43,382 bases of DNA from DASRRB01 sp036732755 (GTDB taxonomy: Bacteria; Planctomycetota; B15-G4; SIAN01). The notes beneath the pieces are model-generated. The model saw nothing but the letters and a program-made list of their open reading frames with translations. It ran no database searches and was not told the origin of the DNA. The translations under genes and the position numbers were made by a program. The stretch is from positions 1 to 43,382 of the forward strand of contig DAINBU010000031.1 in NCBI GenBank assembly GCA_036732755.1, read 5' to 3'. Below are positions 25,121-32,551 of this stretch, piece after piece; position 1 is the stretch's first letter, and every line of letters begins with the position of its first letter.

Positions 25121-26346
25121 CAGAACCACCTGACCTGCAGCAGGTGCACGGCGACCAGCGCGAGCAGCACGACCGACGCCGGCACGTGGACCCAGCGCCA
25201 CGCGTGCAGGAAGAGGTCGACGCGCCGCGACGGCAGCGTCGCCCTCAGCAGCGCCGCGCGCGTCCCGGCCAGCACCAGGACGTCGCGCGCCGCCGCCATC
25301 GACTCGGGCGGCTCGGCGGCGAGCAGCGCCCGGATCTCCACGCCGCGCGGAACGACGTCGCCTCCGAGGAAGCGCGCGACGCGGCCGCGCGTCGCCTCGG
25401 GCAGGCGGCGCTCGACCGCGGAGAGCGCGACGCTCCAGTCGGCGAGCAGCGTCCCCGCCTCCTCGAACGGGATCCCGAATTCGTGCCTCGCCTGCCACGC
25501 CGGGGCGAGCCGGAACAGGACGAGCCCGGTCGCGCCCGAGACCAGGACGATCAGCGTCAGCGCGACCATCCAGGCGCCGAGCGGCGAGCTGACGTGCAAC
25601 CTGGCGTGCGGCAGGACGCCGAGCGCCGCCACCGTGCCGAGCGCCGCGTGCACCTCGAGCCACGCCTCGAGGCGGCCGAACGGCTCGCGGTGGCGCGCGA
25701 CGACGGCGCGCAGCTTCTCTCCGGTCGGCGCCGTCTGCTCGACGAGGTCGACGCGCCGGATGCCCCTCACGCGCGCCGTCGCCACCACCTGGTTCGCCTG
25801 GCGCAGGATGTCGCCGTCGGTGACGAGCTGCTTCGCCGCGATCTTGCGGTTGATCTCGTTCAGGCCGGTCCACATGTGGTCGAGGTCGGCGTGGATCGCC
25901 GCCGCGAGCCGCTGGCGGTGGCGGGCGTCGCGCCGGGCGAGCTCGCGCGCGTCGGCGCGGCGGCGGCGGACGAACTTGACGAGGCCGGCGCGCGTGAACG
26001 GGCTCACGGTCGCGAGCTCCGTGCGGCGCTTGCGCGTGAGCTCGAAGCGGTCGTCGCGCCGGCTGCGGCGCAGGTCGGCCTTCGCCGCAGCGCTCCACAT
26101 GCCGTACTCGCGCACCACGCGCAGCTTCATCGACCATTTGCGGAGCGAGAAGACGCAGGTCACCGCGAAGAGCGCGAGCAGGCCGTATCCCGAGCCGCGC
26201 TGCCACTCGCCGGCGCCGCCGAACCTCTTCCAGCACAGCGCCGCCGCGACGGCCGCGGCGGCGAGCACGACCCAGAAGTTCCAGCGGCCGAGGAAGCGGA
26301 CGGCGAAGCGGCGCTCGGGCGGGGCGGTGGGCGCCGGCGCGTTCAT
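25120..26346 (-). CDS. membrane protein, putative diheme b-type cytochrome
   Basis: The 408-residue integral membrane protein has helices near residues 23-38, 52-68, 231-249, 257-279 and 383-404. Between the second and third is a basic loop of about 160 residues, presumably cytoplasmic. His233 and His247 lie 14 apart in one helix and His387 and His401 14 apart in another, the spacing used to hold two stacked b hemes in cytochrome b of bc-type complexes; His381 is also present. It is inferred to connect the cytoplasmic iron-sulfur protein or quinol pool with the periplasmic hemes encoded alongside. It overlaps both neighbouring genes by a few bases. No overall match to a named family is evident by eye. 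Confidence 0.65.
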   Translation of the reverse strand: MNAPAPTAPPERRFAVRFLGRWNFWVVLAAAAVAAALCWKRFGGAGEWQRGSGYGLLALFAVTCVFSLRKWSMKLRVVREYGMWSAAAKADLRRSRRDDRFELTRKRRTELATVSPFTRAGLVKFVRRRRADARELARRDARHRQRLAAAIHADLDHMWTGLNEINRKIAAKQLVTDGDILRQANQVVATARVRGIRRVDLVEQTAPTGEKLRAVVARHREPFGRLEAWLEVHAALGTVAALGVLPHARLHVSSPLGAWMVALTLIVLVSGATGLVLFRLAPAWQARHEFGIPFEEAGTLLADWSVALSAVERRLPEATRGRVARFLGGDVVPRGVEIRALLAAEPPESMAAARDVLVLAGTRAALLRATLPSRRVDLFLHAWRWVHVPASVVLLALVAVHLLQVRWF

Positions 26347-28295
26347 CGGCCGCCTCCGAAGTTGTTGCGGTGCTTCACGATCTGCCCGGCGGTGTGGCAG
26401 TTCCCGCAGTCGCGCTTGTTGAACGGCTCGTCGCGCAGCGACGGGAGCGGCCGGTCGGGATCGTCGTGCGGGCTGCGGACGGAGAGCGCGGCGAGCTTCG
26501 TCACGACCGGCTCGAGCTTCCCGAGCCCGTGGCACGACTCGCAGCCGCCGCTCCGGTCGTGCCACTGGTGGCCCGGCTCGAGGCGGCCGCTCTGGCGCAC
26601 CACCTCGAACTTGAAGTCGTTCCACTGCTGCTTTTCGTCGGCCGCATGGCAGAAGCCGCAGCGGCCGCCCTGCTGCCCGGCCGACTTGCCGCCGGTCAGC
26701 TCGATCTTCGCCGCGTCGACGTGGCCGTGGCACTCCTTGCAGCTGTCGGGACCCGGGACCAAGAGCGAGCTCGCGCGTGCGGGGTCGCTCTTGTGGCAGT
26801 CGCCGCACTGGAGCGAGCGCTTCCTCGAGGCGAGGTGGGAGCGGTGGCTGAAGCGCGGGACGGCGCGCTCGACCACGGCGCGCGGCGTCGTGAAGTCGCT
26901 GCCCTTGTGGCACGCGTCGCACGACTGCGCCTGGCCCGGCGGCGGGTCGTCCCAGCTGCGCACGAACGCGTTGTCGGCGGTCGCGACGACGTTCGCGTGG
27001 CAGTGGAGGCATTCGGCGCTCGTCGGGGAGCCGGCGAGGTGCGTCGAGTGGTCGAACGGGCGCGCGCGCGGCCGCAGCAGCGCCGCCGGCCGGCCGAGGT
27101 GGCAGTCGGAGCACTTCTCGTCGGCGAGCGGCGCACCCGAGCGCGTGACGCCGGGATGGGCGTGCGCCTGCAGGACGAAGCCGGTGGGATCCTCGCGCTT
27201 GACCTTGGTCGTCGCGATCGCGGCGTTCGCGTCCGAGGTCGGCGAGGGGTTCTGGTGGCAGCGCTGGCAGACGCCGGTCGGGTGGTTCTCCACCGCCTGG
27301 TTGGTGTGGCAGGCGACGCACGTGACGTAGGTGGCGTCGGTCTGCGGCTCGCCGGAGGGCGACGGCGGATGGCAGGTCGTGCACTGCTTCAGGCGCTCGA
27401 CCGCCACGTGCTTCGCGTGGCTGAAGGTCGTCAGCACGCCGGTGCGCGCGTGCTTCTCCCACGCGAGCCCGGCGACCGCGGCGTCGACGTCGAGCTTGCC
27501 GCTCGCATCGAGCTTCAGCGGATGGTCGCGGTGGCACTTGCCGCAGGAGGCGCCCGCCTCCCCGGGACCCAGGAAGAGCGCGGAATAGTTGTCGGGCCGG
27601 ATCGGCGGCGCCCCCACCAGTTTCTGGTGGCAGGTGCCGCAGGCGTCCCGGGTCCAGCCCGCCGTCGACCTCCCGTCGTGCGAGAGGTGGTCGCGGTGGA
27701 GGAAGCGGCGGTCGTTGCGCGGGCGCGCCGCGTCGCTCGCGCCGGTGAGGTGGCAGATGACGCAGGCGTTCGGGCCCGCCTTGGTGAGCTGGTCGCGCAG
27801 CGACTGGTTCTTCGGGTTCTTCTCGTCGTGGTCGGAGTGGCAGCGCTTGCAGAGCGCGAGGTCCTTCGGGACCGCGAAGTCGATCCCGGTCGCGCCGCTC
27901 TCGACGACGGCGTGGCACTCGAGGCAGGCGAGTGCCGCGTGCGCCGCGCTCTGGTGCAGGAATCCCGGGTTCGCGGACGGCCGCGCGAGCTTCGCCTCGT
28001 ACCCGACGATCCGGGTGCCCGCGCGATCAGGGGGCACCGGCTGATGGCATGCCGCGCAGCCCGCATACGGCGCGAGGTACGCCTCCATCCCCCGGCCCTC
28101 GAACGTGTGGCACTTCCGGGTGCAGTTCGCGTTGCCGGGGTCGCTGCGGAAGTCGTCCTCGAGGTGGCTGCGATGCGGGAACGGCGTCGTCTGCGCGAGC
28201 GCGGCGGAAGGGGACGGCGCCAGGACGAGGGCCGCGGCGAAGACCGCGAGTCGTCGCGCCGCGACCGCGAGGAGTCGCGTTATTCCCGCGGCCAC
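26343..28295 (-). CDS. periplasmic multiheme cytochrome c (17 CXXCH plus one CX3CH)
   Basis: This is a secreted electron carrier of about 650 residues. After a signal peptide (ending ALAQ) the first heme-like site is CTRKCH, a CX3CH variant. It is followed by 17 standard sites (CAACH, CLECH, CKRCH, CVICH, CGTCH, CGKCH, CTTCH, CVACH, CQRCH, CSDCH, CLHCH, CDACH, CGDCH, CKECH, CGFCH, CESCH and CGNCH). Repeated HRSHL/HRDHLS/HAKH elements are probable distal ligands, a cytochrome c3/c7-like texture. The start is set at GTG 28295, which has GGAG 7 bases upstream and gives a clean signal peptide. It overlaps the FHA gene end by 16 bases. The gene runs into the membrane protein gene with an ATGA overlap. 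Confidence 0.87.
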   Translation of the reverse strand: MAAGITRLLAVAARRLAVFAAALVLAPSPSAALAQTTPFPHRSHLEDDFRSDPGNANCTRKCHTFEGRGMEAYLAPYAGCAACHQPVPPDRAGTRIVGYEAKLARPSANPGFLHQSAAHAALACLECHAVVESGATGIDFAVPKDLALCKRCHSDHDEKNPKNQSLRDQLTKAGPNACVICHLTGASDAARPRNDRRFLHRDHLSHDGRSTAGWTRDACGTCHQKLVGAPPIRPDNYSALFLGPGEAGASCGKCHRDHPLKLDASGKLDVDAAVAGLAWEKHARTGVLTTFSHAKHVAVERLKQCTTCHPPSPSGEPQTDATYVTCVACHTNQAVENHPTGVCQRCHQNPSPTSDANAAIATTKVKREDPTGFVLQAHAHPGVTRSGAPLADEKCSDCHLGRPAALLRPRARPFDHSTHLAGSPTSAECLHCHANVVATADNAFVRSWDDPPPGQAQSCDACHKGSDFTTPRAVVERAVPRFSHRSHLASRKRSLQCGDCHKSDPARASSLLVPGPDSCKECHGHVDAAKIELTGGKSAGQQGGRCGFCHAADEKQQWNDFKFEVVRQSGRLEPGHQWHDRSGGCESCHGLGKLEPVVTKLAALSVRSPHDDPDRPLPSLRDEPFNKRDCGNCHTAGQIVKHRNNFGGGR

Positions 28296-29317
28296 CAGTG
28301 TGCTCCGGCCCAGACCGCGAACGCGATCACCGCGAGCAGGATCACCCATCTCACCCACGAAGAACGCCCGGGTGGTCGGCCGACCAGCTCGATCACGTCG
28401 GCCTGGGCGCGCAGCTTCGACCACGCCTCGGGCTCGACCACGCCCGCCGTGACGGCCAGCTCCGCGAGCGAACGGCCGCTCGAGCGCACCATCGACTGCA
28501 GGCTCTCCATCTGGCCGGGCGGCACGACGCCGCGGTGCACGAGGAGGCGCGCCACCTGCGCGGCCGCCTGCTCCTCCTGCGCCTCGGTCCCCTCGGGGGG
28601 CCGCGTGAGGAAGAGGCAGGAGACCGTCCCGAAGCGGACCGTCTGGTTCGACTTGAGCGGCGCCGCGGCGCCGACCACCGCGCTCCCCTCGACGAAGGTG
28701 CCGTTCACCGTGCCGAGGTCGCGGACGAAGAAGGTCCCGTCGAGCAGTCGCACCTCGGCGTGGCGCTTCGAGACGGTGCCGTGGTCGATGACGACGTCGC
28801 TCGCCGGGTCGCGCCCGACGATCGCCTCGGGCTTCACGATCTCGAAGACGGCGCGCCGCTCCTTGGTCGCCATCACCAGGCGCGGCTGCGCGTGCTTCAG
28901 CCGGGCGAGGTTGGCGAGCGGGCTCTGGATGCGGGCGCCGACGGCGATCGTCATCTCGACGGCGGCCGGCTCCGGCCTCTCCTTCTCGCGCGGCAGGTCC
29001 TTGGTCTCGGGCTCGGCCGGGCTGTTGGCCTCGACCACCTCGATCTCGAAGACCGAGATCGTGATCTTGTCGCCCTTGAGAAGCAGCCGCTCGACGCCCG
29101 TCTCGAGCTTCTTGCCGTTCACCGACGTCCCGTTGGTGCTGCCGAGGTCCTTGACGAAGAGCAGCGGCCCCTTGAGCTCGAGCTGCGCGTGGCGGCTGCT
29201 CACCGTGCTCTTGTCGAGGCGGAGCCCGCTGCCCTCGACCCGGCCGATCGTGACGGGCTGCTCGACGATGAGCTCGCTCAGCGGGCGCCCTTCCTGGGTG
29301 ACCTTGACGCGAACCAT
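28280..29317 (-). CDS. double FHA-domain protein with C-terminal membrane anchor
   Basis: The protein has 345 residues. FHA1 (about 5-95) keeps GR at 25-26, SSRH at 40-43 and STNGT. FHA2 (about 145-235) keeps GR at 168-169, SKRH at 183-186 and VNGT, so both can in principle bind phosphothreonine. Residues 252-306 (LLVHRGVVPPGQ, then GRSLAELAVTAGVV) resemble the helical N-terminal (MshEN-like) domain of type II secretion ATPases, a weak call. A C-terminal helix (321-342) anchors it, leaving the FHA domains in the cytoplasm. It is the first gene of the multiheme operon, with ATG at 29317, and is divergent from an FHA-cyclase gene 76 bases away. It probably recruits phosphorylated partners to the complex (inference). 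Confidence 0.88.
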   Translation of the reverse strand: MVRVKVTQEGRPLSELIVEQPVTIGRVEGSGLRLDKSTVSSRHAQLELKGPLLFVKDLGSTNGTSVNGKKLETGVERLLLKGDKITISVFEIEVVEANSPAEPETKDLPREKERPEPAAVEMTIAVGARIQSPLANLARLKHAQPRLVMATKERRAVFEIVKPEAIVGRDPASDVVIDHGTVSKRHAEVRLLDGTFFVRDLGTVNGTFVEGSAVVGAAAPLKSNQTVRFGTVSCLFLTRPPEGTEAQEEQAAAQVARLLVHRGVVPPGQMESLQSMVRSSGRSLAELAVTAGVVEPEAWSKLRAQADVIELVGRPPGRSSWVRWVILLAVIAFAVWAGAHWWPRE

Positions 29318-29393
29318 CGTCCCCCCGTTCCGATTCGCGGGGATAGTATGTTCCCCCCGCCGCGAGGCAAAGTCCGCGTCCGCGCGAGTGCCC
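29318..29393. promoter_or_regulatory. shared divergent promoter region with a GGGGA-N8-TCCCC dyad
   Basis: This 76-bp spacer must hold promoters for both the multiheme operon and the cyclase gene. It contains an 18-bp dyad at 29339-29356, with arms GGGGA and TCCCC around an AT-rich core (TAGTATGT), the only AT-rich stretch here. The core could supply a -10 element on either strand, and the arms an operator. The assignment rests on position and symmetry only. Confidence 0.4.
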
Positions 29394-31172
29394 ATGGCCG
29401 CCGCATCGACGCCACGCTGCCGATTGACCTACGTGATCCGCGGTCAGCGCGAGCAGATCGTGCTGCAGGGCCCGCGCATCGTGATCGGCCGGTCGTCACG
29501 CTGCGACCTCACGCTCGCCGACGAGAGCATCTCCCGCAACCACGCCGAGCTGATCCTCGGCCCCGACGGCTGGACCCTGCGCGACCTCGACAGCCGCAAC
29601 GGCATCGAGGTGAACGGCCGGCGCGTGAGCCAGCGCGCGCTGCGCGACGGCGACCAGCTGAAGATCGGCAGCGTCGCGATGCAGTGCGAGATCACCGGCA
29701 GCCCCGCCGCCGTGCCGGACGTCGTCATCGACGACACCAAGACCGAACCGCCGCCGCGCGCGGTGATCGAGATGGACACGATGCTCCCGCTCCTGGCGCA
29801 GATCGCGCCGGCGCCGGAGCGCCCGCCCGAGAAAGGCGCGAAGCCGCGGCCCCCGCCGCTCGAGAGCGAGGAGTCGAAGCAGCTGCGCAAGCGGCTCGGC
29901 GTCGCGGCGCCGCTGCGACAGGCGGCCGAGGCGCTGCTCGGCGCCACCGACCTCCCGAGCCTGCTCGAGCGCTTCCTCACGATCGTCGCCGTGCACCTGC
30001 GCGCGCAGCGCGGCTTCGTCGGGCTCAAGGACGAGAAGTCGGGGGAGCTGGTCGCGAAAGCGACCTGGTCGCACAAGAAGGAGCAGGCCGGCCCGATCGT
30101 GATCAGCCGCACCATCGCCGACGCCGCCATGAACGCGCACCAGTCGATCCTGGTCGGCGACGCCGAGGACGACTCGCGCTTCGGCGCGGTCGAGAGCATC
30201 CGGCAGATGCAGATCCGCTCGGCGATGTGCGCGCCGCTGCTGCGCAACGGGCAGGTCGGCGGCCTGATCTACGTCGACACGCTGAGCCTCGCCTCGCCGT
30301 TCGGGCGCGACGACCTCGAGGTGCTCTCGCTCTTCGCGACGCTGGCCGCGGTCGCGGTCCAGGAGACGGCGCTCCGCACGACCATCGCACGCGAGCAGCG
30401 CATCCGCGAGCGCCTCGCGCGGTACAGCTCGGGCTCGGTCGTGAACCACATCGTCGGGCAGCTCCGGAGCGGCGAAGCGCCGGACGTAGCCGCGGTCGAA
30501 AGCGCCATGCGCTCGATGGAGCGCGAGGTCTCCGTCCTCTTCTGCGACTTCGCCGGCTTCACGGGTTTCGCCGAGACGCTCGCGCCGTCGGAGGTGACGC
30601 AGGTGCTCAATCGCGCGTTCGAGCGGCTGACCGCAGCGGTCTTCGCGGAGGAGGGCACGCTCGACAAGTTCACGGGCGACGGAATGATGGTGTTCTTCGG
30701 CGCGCCGATCGACCAGCCCGATCATGCATTGCGTGCCGTGAGGACCGCGGTGCGCATGCAGCGGGCGCTCGCGGAGCCGGTCGCGGACGGTGTCCCGCTC
30801 CCCCCGCTCGCGCTGCGCATCGGCGTGAACTCGGGGCCCGCGATCGTCGGCGACATCGGGACGCCGGCGCGCAGCGACTACACGGCGATCGGCGCCACCG
30901 TGAACACGGCGAGCCGCCTCGAGTCGACGGTCGCCAAGCCCGGCCAGATCGTCGTCGGGCCGGCGACCTACGAGGCGGTGAAGGGACGCTTCCACTGCCA
31001 GCCGCTGCAGGAGCAGGCGCTGCGCGGCATGACGCGGCCGATCCAGCCCTACCTCGTGCTCGGCGACCGGGAGTCCGCGGCCGAGGGCGGCGGCGCGACG
31101 CCCGCGAAAGCGGCGCCGGCGGAGTCCGCCGCGCCCGACCCCGCCACGCCGACGCCGATCCCGCCGAAGTAG
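29394..31172 (+). CDS. FHA-GAF-class III adenylate cyclase
   Basis: This is a 592-residue soluble signalling enzyme. The FHA domain occupies about 10-100 (GR at 32-33, SRNH at 47-50, DSRNG), a GAF domain about 175-330, and the class III cyclase domain about 377-557. Metal-binding aspartates are D385 (FCDFAGFTGF) and D429 (FTGDGMM). K425 and T497 (DYTAIG) occupy the base-specifying positions typical of bacterial adenylate cyclases, and N504 and R508 (VNTASRLE) are the transition-state residues. It therefore looks active and makes cAMP, the probable ligand of the cNMP-domain iron-sulfur protein encoded across the divergent spacer. The start ATG 29394 is weakly supported; a GTG two codons earlier is possible. 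The C-terminus is Ala/Pro-rich. Confidence 0.9.
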   Translation: MAAASTPRCRLTYVIRGQREQIVLQGPRIVIGRSSRCDLTLADESISRNHAELILGPDGWTLRDLDSRNGIEVNGRRVSQRALRDGDQLKIGSVAMQCEITGSPAAVPDVVIDDTKTEPPPRAVIEMDTMLPLLAQIAPAPERPPEKGAKPRPPPLESEESKQLRKRLGVAAPLRQAAEALLGATDLPSLLERFLTIVAVHLRAQRGFVGLKDEKSGELVAKATWSHKKEQAGPIVISRTIADAAMNAHQSILVGDAEDDSRFGAVESIRQMQIRSAMCAPLLRNGQVGGLIYVDTLSLASPFGRDDLEVLSLFATLAAVAVQETALRTTIAREQRIRERLARYSSGSVVNHIVGQLRSGEAPDVAAVESAMRSMEREVSVLFCDFAGFTGFAETLAPSEVTQVLNRAFERLTAAVFAEEGTLDKFTGDGMMVFFGAPIDQPDHALRAVRTAVRMQRALAEPVADGVPLPPLALRIGVNSGPAIVGDIGTPARSDYTAIGATVNTASRLESTVAKPGQIVVGPATYEAVKGRFHCQPLQEQALRGMTRPIQPYLVLGDRESAAEGGGATPAKAAPAESAAPDPATPTPIPPK

Positions 31173-31213
31173 GCTTCCTGCGCGCGGCGAGTCGCGGGAA
31201 CGGGAGGATCGGC

Positions 31214-32062
31214 GTGAAGGAAGAGGACGCGAAGTTCGTCGGCACGATCCCGGCTCTCTACGACGAGCACCTCGGGCCGGCGATCTTCGCCCCGCACGCG
31301 CGCGAGCTCGCGCGGCGCGTCGCGCCGCAGCCGGCGCGCGGCGCGGCGCAGCCGCGCCTGCTCGAGCTCGCGTGCGGGACCGGGGTCCTGACGCGCGCCC
31401 TGCTCGAGTCCCTGCCGCCCGCCTGCGAGATCGTCGCGACCGACCTGAACGAGGCGATGGTCGAGCGCGCGCGCGCGGTCGCCGGGGATTCGCCGCGCGC
31501 CCGGTCGGTCACGTGGCGCACCGCCGACATGATGGAGCTGCCCTTCGAGCCGGGACGCTTCGACGCCGCCGCCTGCCAGTTCGGGCTGATGTTCGTCCCC
31601 GACAAGGCCCGGGCGCTGCGCGAGACCGCGCGCGTGCTGCGGCCGGGCGGCGCTTTCCACCTCGCGACCTGGTGCGCGCTCGACGAAAACCCGTTCGCCG
31701 CCGTCACGCACCGCCTCATCGCGAGCTTCTTCCCCTCGAATCCGCCGTCCTTCTACGACGTCCCGTTCAGCCTCCCCGATCCGCAGGTCCTCGCGGCGCT
31801 GCTGCGCGACGCGGGATTCGAGTCGATCGAGATCGAGCGGCGCGAGCTGCCCGTGGTCGCGAAATCGGCGGAGCACTTCGCGCGCGGGCTCGTCGAGGGC
31901 AACCCGGTCATCGCCGCGATCCGGGAGGCCGGCCTCGCCCCCGGGCCGATCGTCGCGGCGGTCGCGCAGGCGCTGCGCGCCTTCGGCGGCGACGCGCCGT
32001 TCCGATCCATGAGCCGCGCACTGCACGCTTCGGCGCGCTTTCAGGGCAACACCCGAGGATGA
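31214..32062 (+). CDS. SAM-dependent class I methyltransferase
   Basis: The 282-residue protein has the Rossmann SAM-binding motif LLELACGTGVLTRAL at about 50-64, followed by VATDLNEAMVERARA and an RTADMMELPFEPGRFDAAACQFGLMF segment (motifs II-IV) and LRPGGAFHLATW. This is the Methyltransf_11/25 type, often acting on small molecules such as quinones or lipids; the substrate cannot be told. GTG is the start, with GGGAGG 6 bases upstream. It lies 41 bases after the cyclase gene and may be co-transcribed. It converges with atpC, and no T-run terminator is visible between them. Confidence 0.88.
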   Translation: MKEEDAKFVGTIPALYDEHLGPAIFAPHARELARRVAPQPARGAAQPRLLELACGTGVLTRALLESLPPACEIVATDLNEAMVERARAVAGDSPRARSVTWRTADMMELPFEPGRFDAAACQFGLMFVPDKARALRETARVLRPGGAFHLATWCALDENPFAAVTHRLIASFFPSNPPSFYDVPFSLPDPQVLAALLRDAGFESIEIERRELPVVAKSAEHFARGLVEGNPVIAAIREAGLAPGPIVAAVAQALRAFGGDAPFRSMSRALHASARFQGNTRG

Positions 32063-32093
32063 AGGGGTGAGAGCGCGCGACGGGCGAGGGCGG

Positions 32094-32516
32094 CTAGACC
32101 TCGATCCCGCGCCCGACGGTGAGGCGGACCAGGGCGCGGCGCAGCGCCGCTTCGGCGCGCGCGTGGTCGACGTTCTCGGCGCGCGTCTTGAGCCGCTCGC
32201 GCGCCCGCTTCTCCGACTCGGCGGCGCGCGCGACGTCGATCTGCTGCTTTCTGTTGCAGAAGTCGGCGAGGACGCGCACCTTTCCCTTGGAGACCTCGAC
32301 GAAGCCCTCGCCGAGCGCGAACTGCTCGCGGGCGCCCTCTTCGAGCTCGATGCGGCCGATGCCCGTCTCGAGCGCCGCGACGAGCGGCGCATGGCGCGCG
32401 AGGATGCCGAAGTTCCCGTCCTTGCCCTGCAGCCGTACCGAGACGGCGCGGCCGCGGAAGGAGGCGCCGTCGGGCGTGATCACCTCGAGGTCGAAGGCGG
32501 GATGGCTGCTGGACAT
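32094..32516 (-). CDS. atpC: ATP synthase F1 epsilon subunit
   Basis: The epsilon subunit is part of the central stalk and an intrinsic inhibitor of the F1 motor. Its 140 residues have the typical N-terminal beta sandwich (DLEVITPDGASFRG, GNFGILARHAPLVAAL) and the C-terminal helical hairpin (RAAESEKRARERLKTR). It is the last gene of the atp operon, 35 bases after atpD. Confidence 0.96.
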   Translation of the reverse strand: MSSSHPAFDLEVITPDGASFRGRAVSVRLQGKDGNFGILARHAPLVAALETGIGRIELEEGAREQFALGEGFVEVSKGKVRVLADFCNRKQQIDVARAAESEKRARERLKTRAENVDHARAEAALRRALVRLTVGRGIEV

Positions 32517-32551
32517 GAGTGGGACCTGGGTTCAGGCCTGCGGCGGAGCCG

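Noticed and set aside
28296..28424. N-terminal extension of the 18-heme cytochrome starting further upstream
   Set aside because: It would run deep into the FHA gene and bury the signal peptide. GTG 28295 has a ribosome-binding site and a clean signal sequence.
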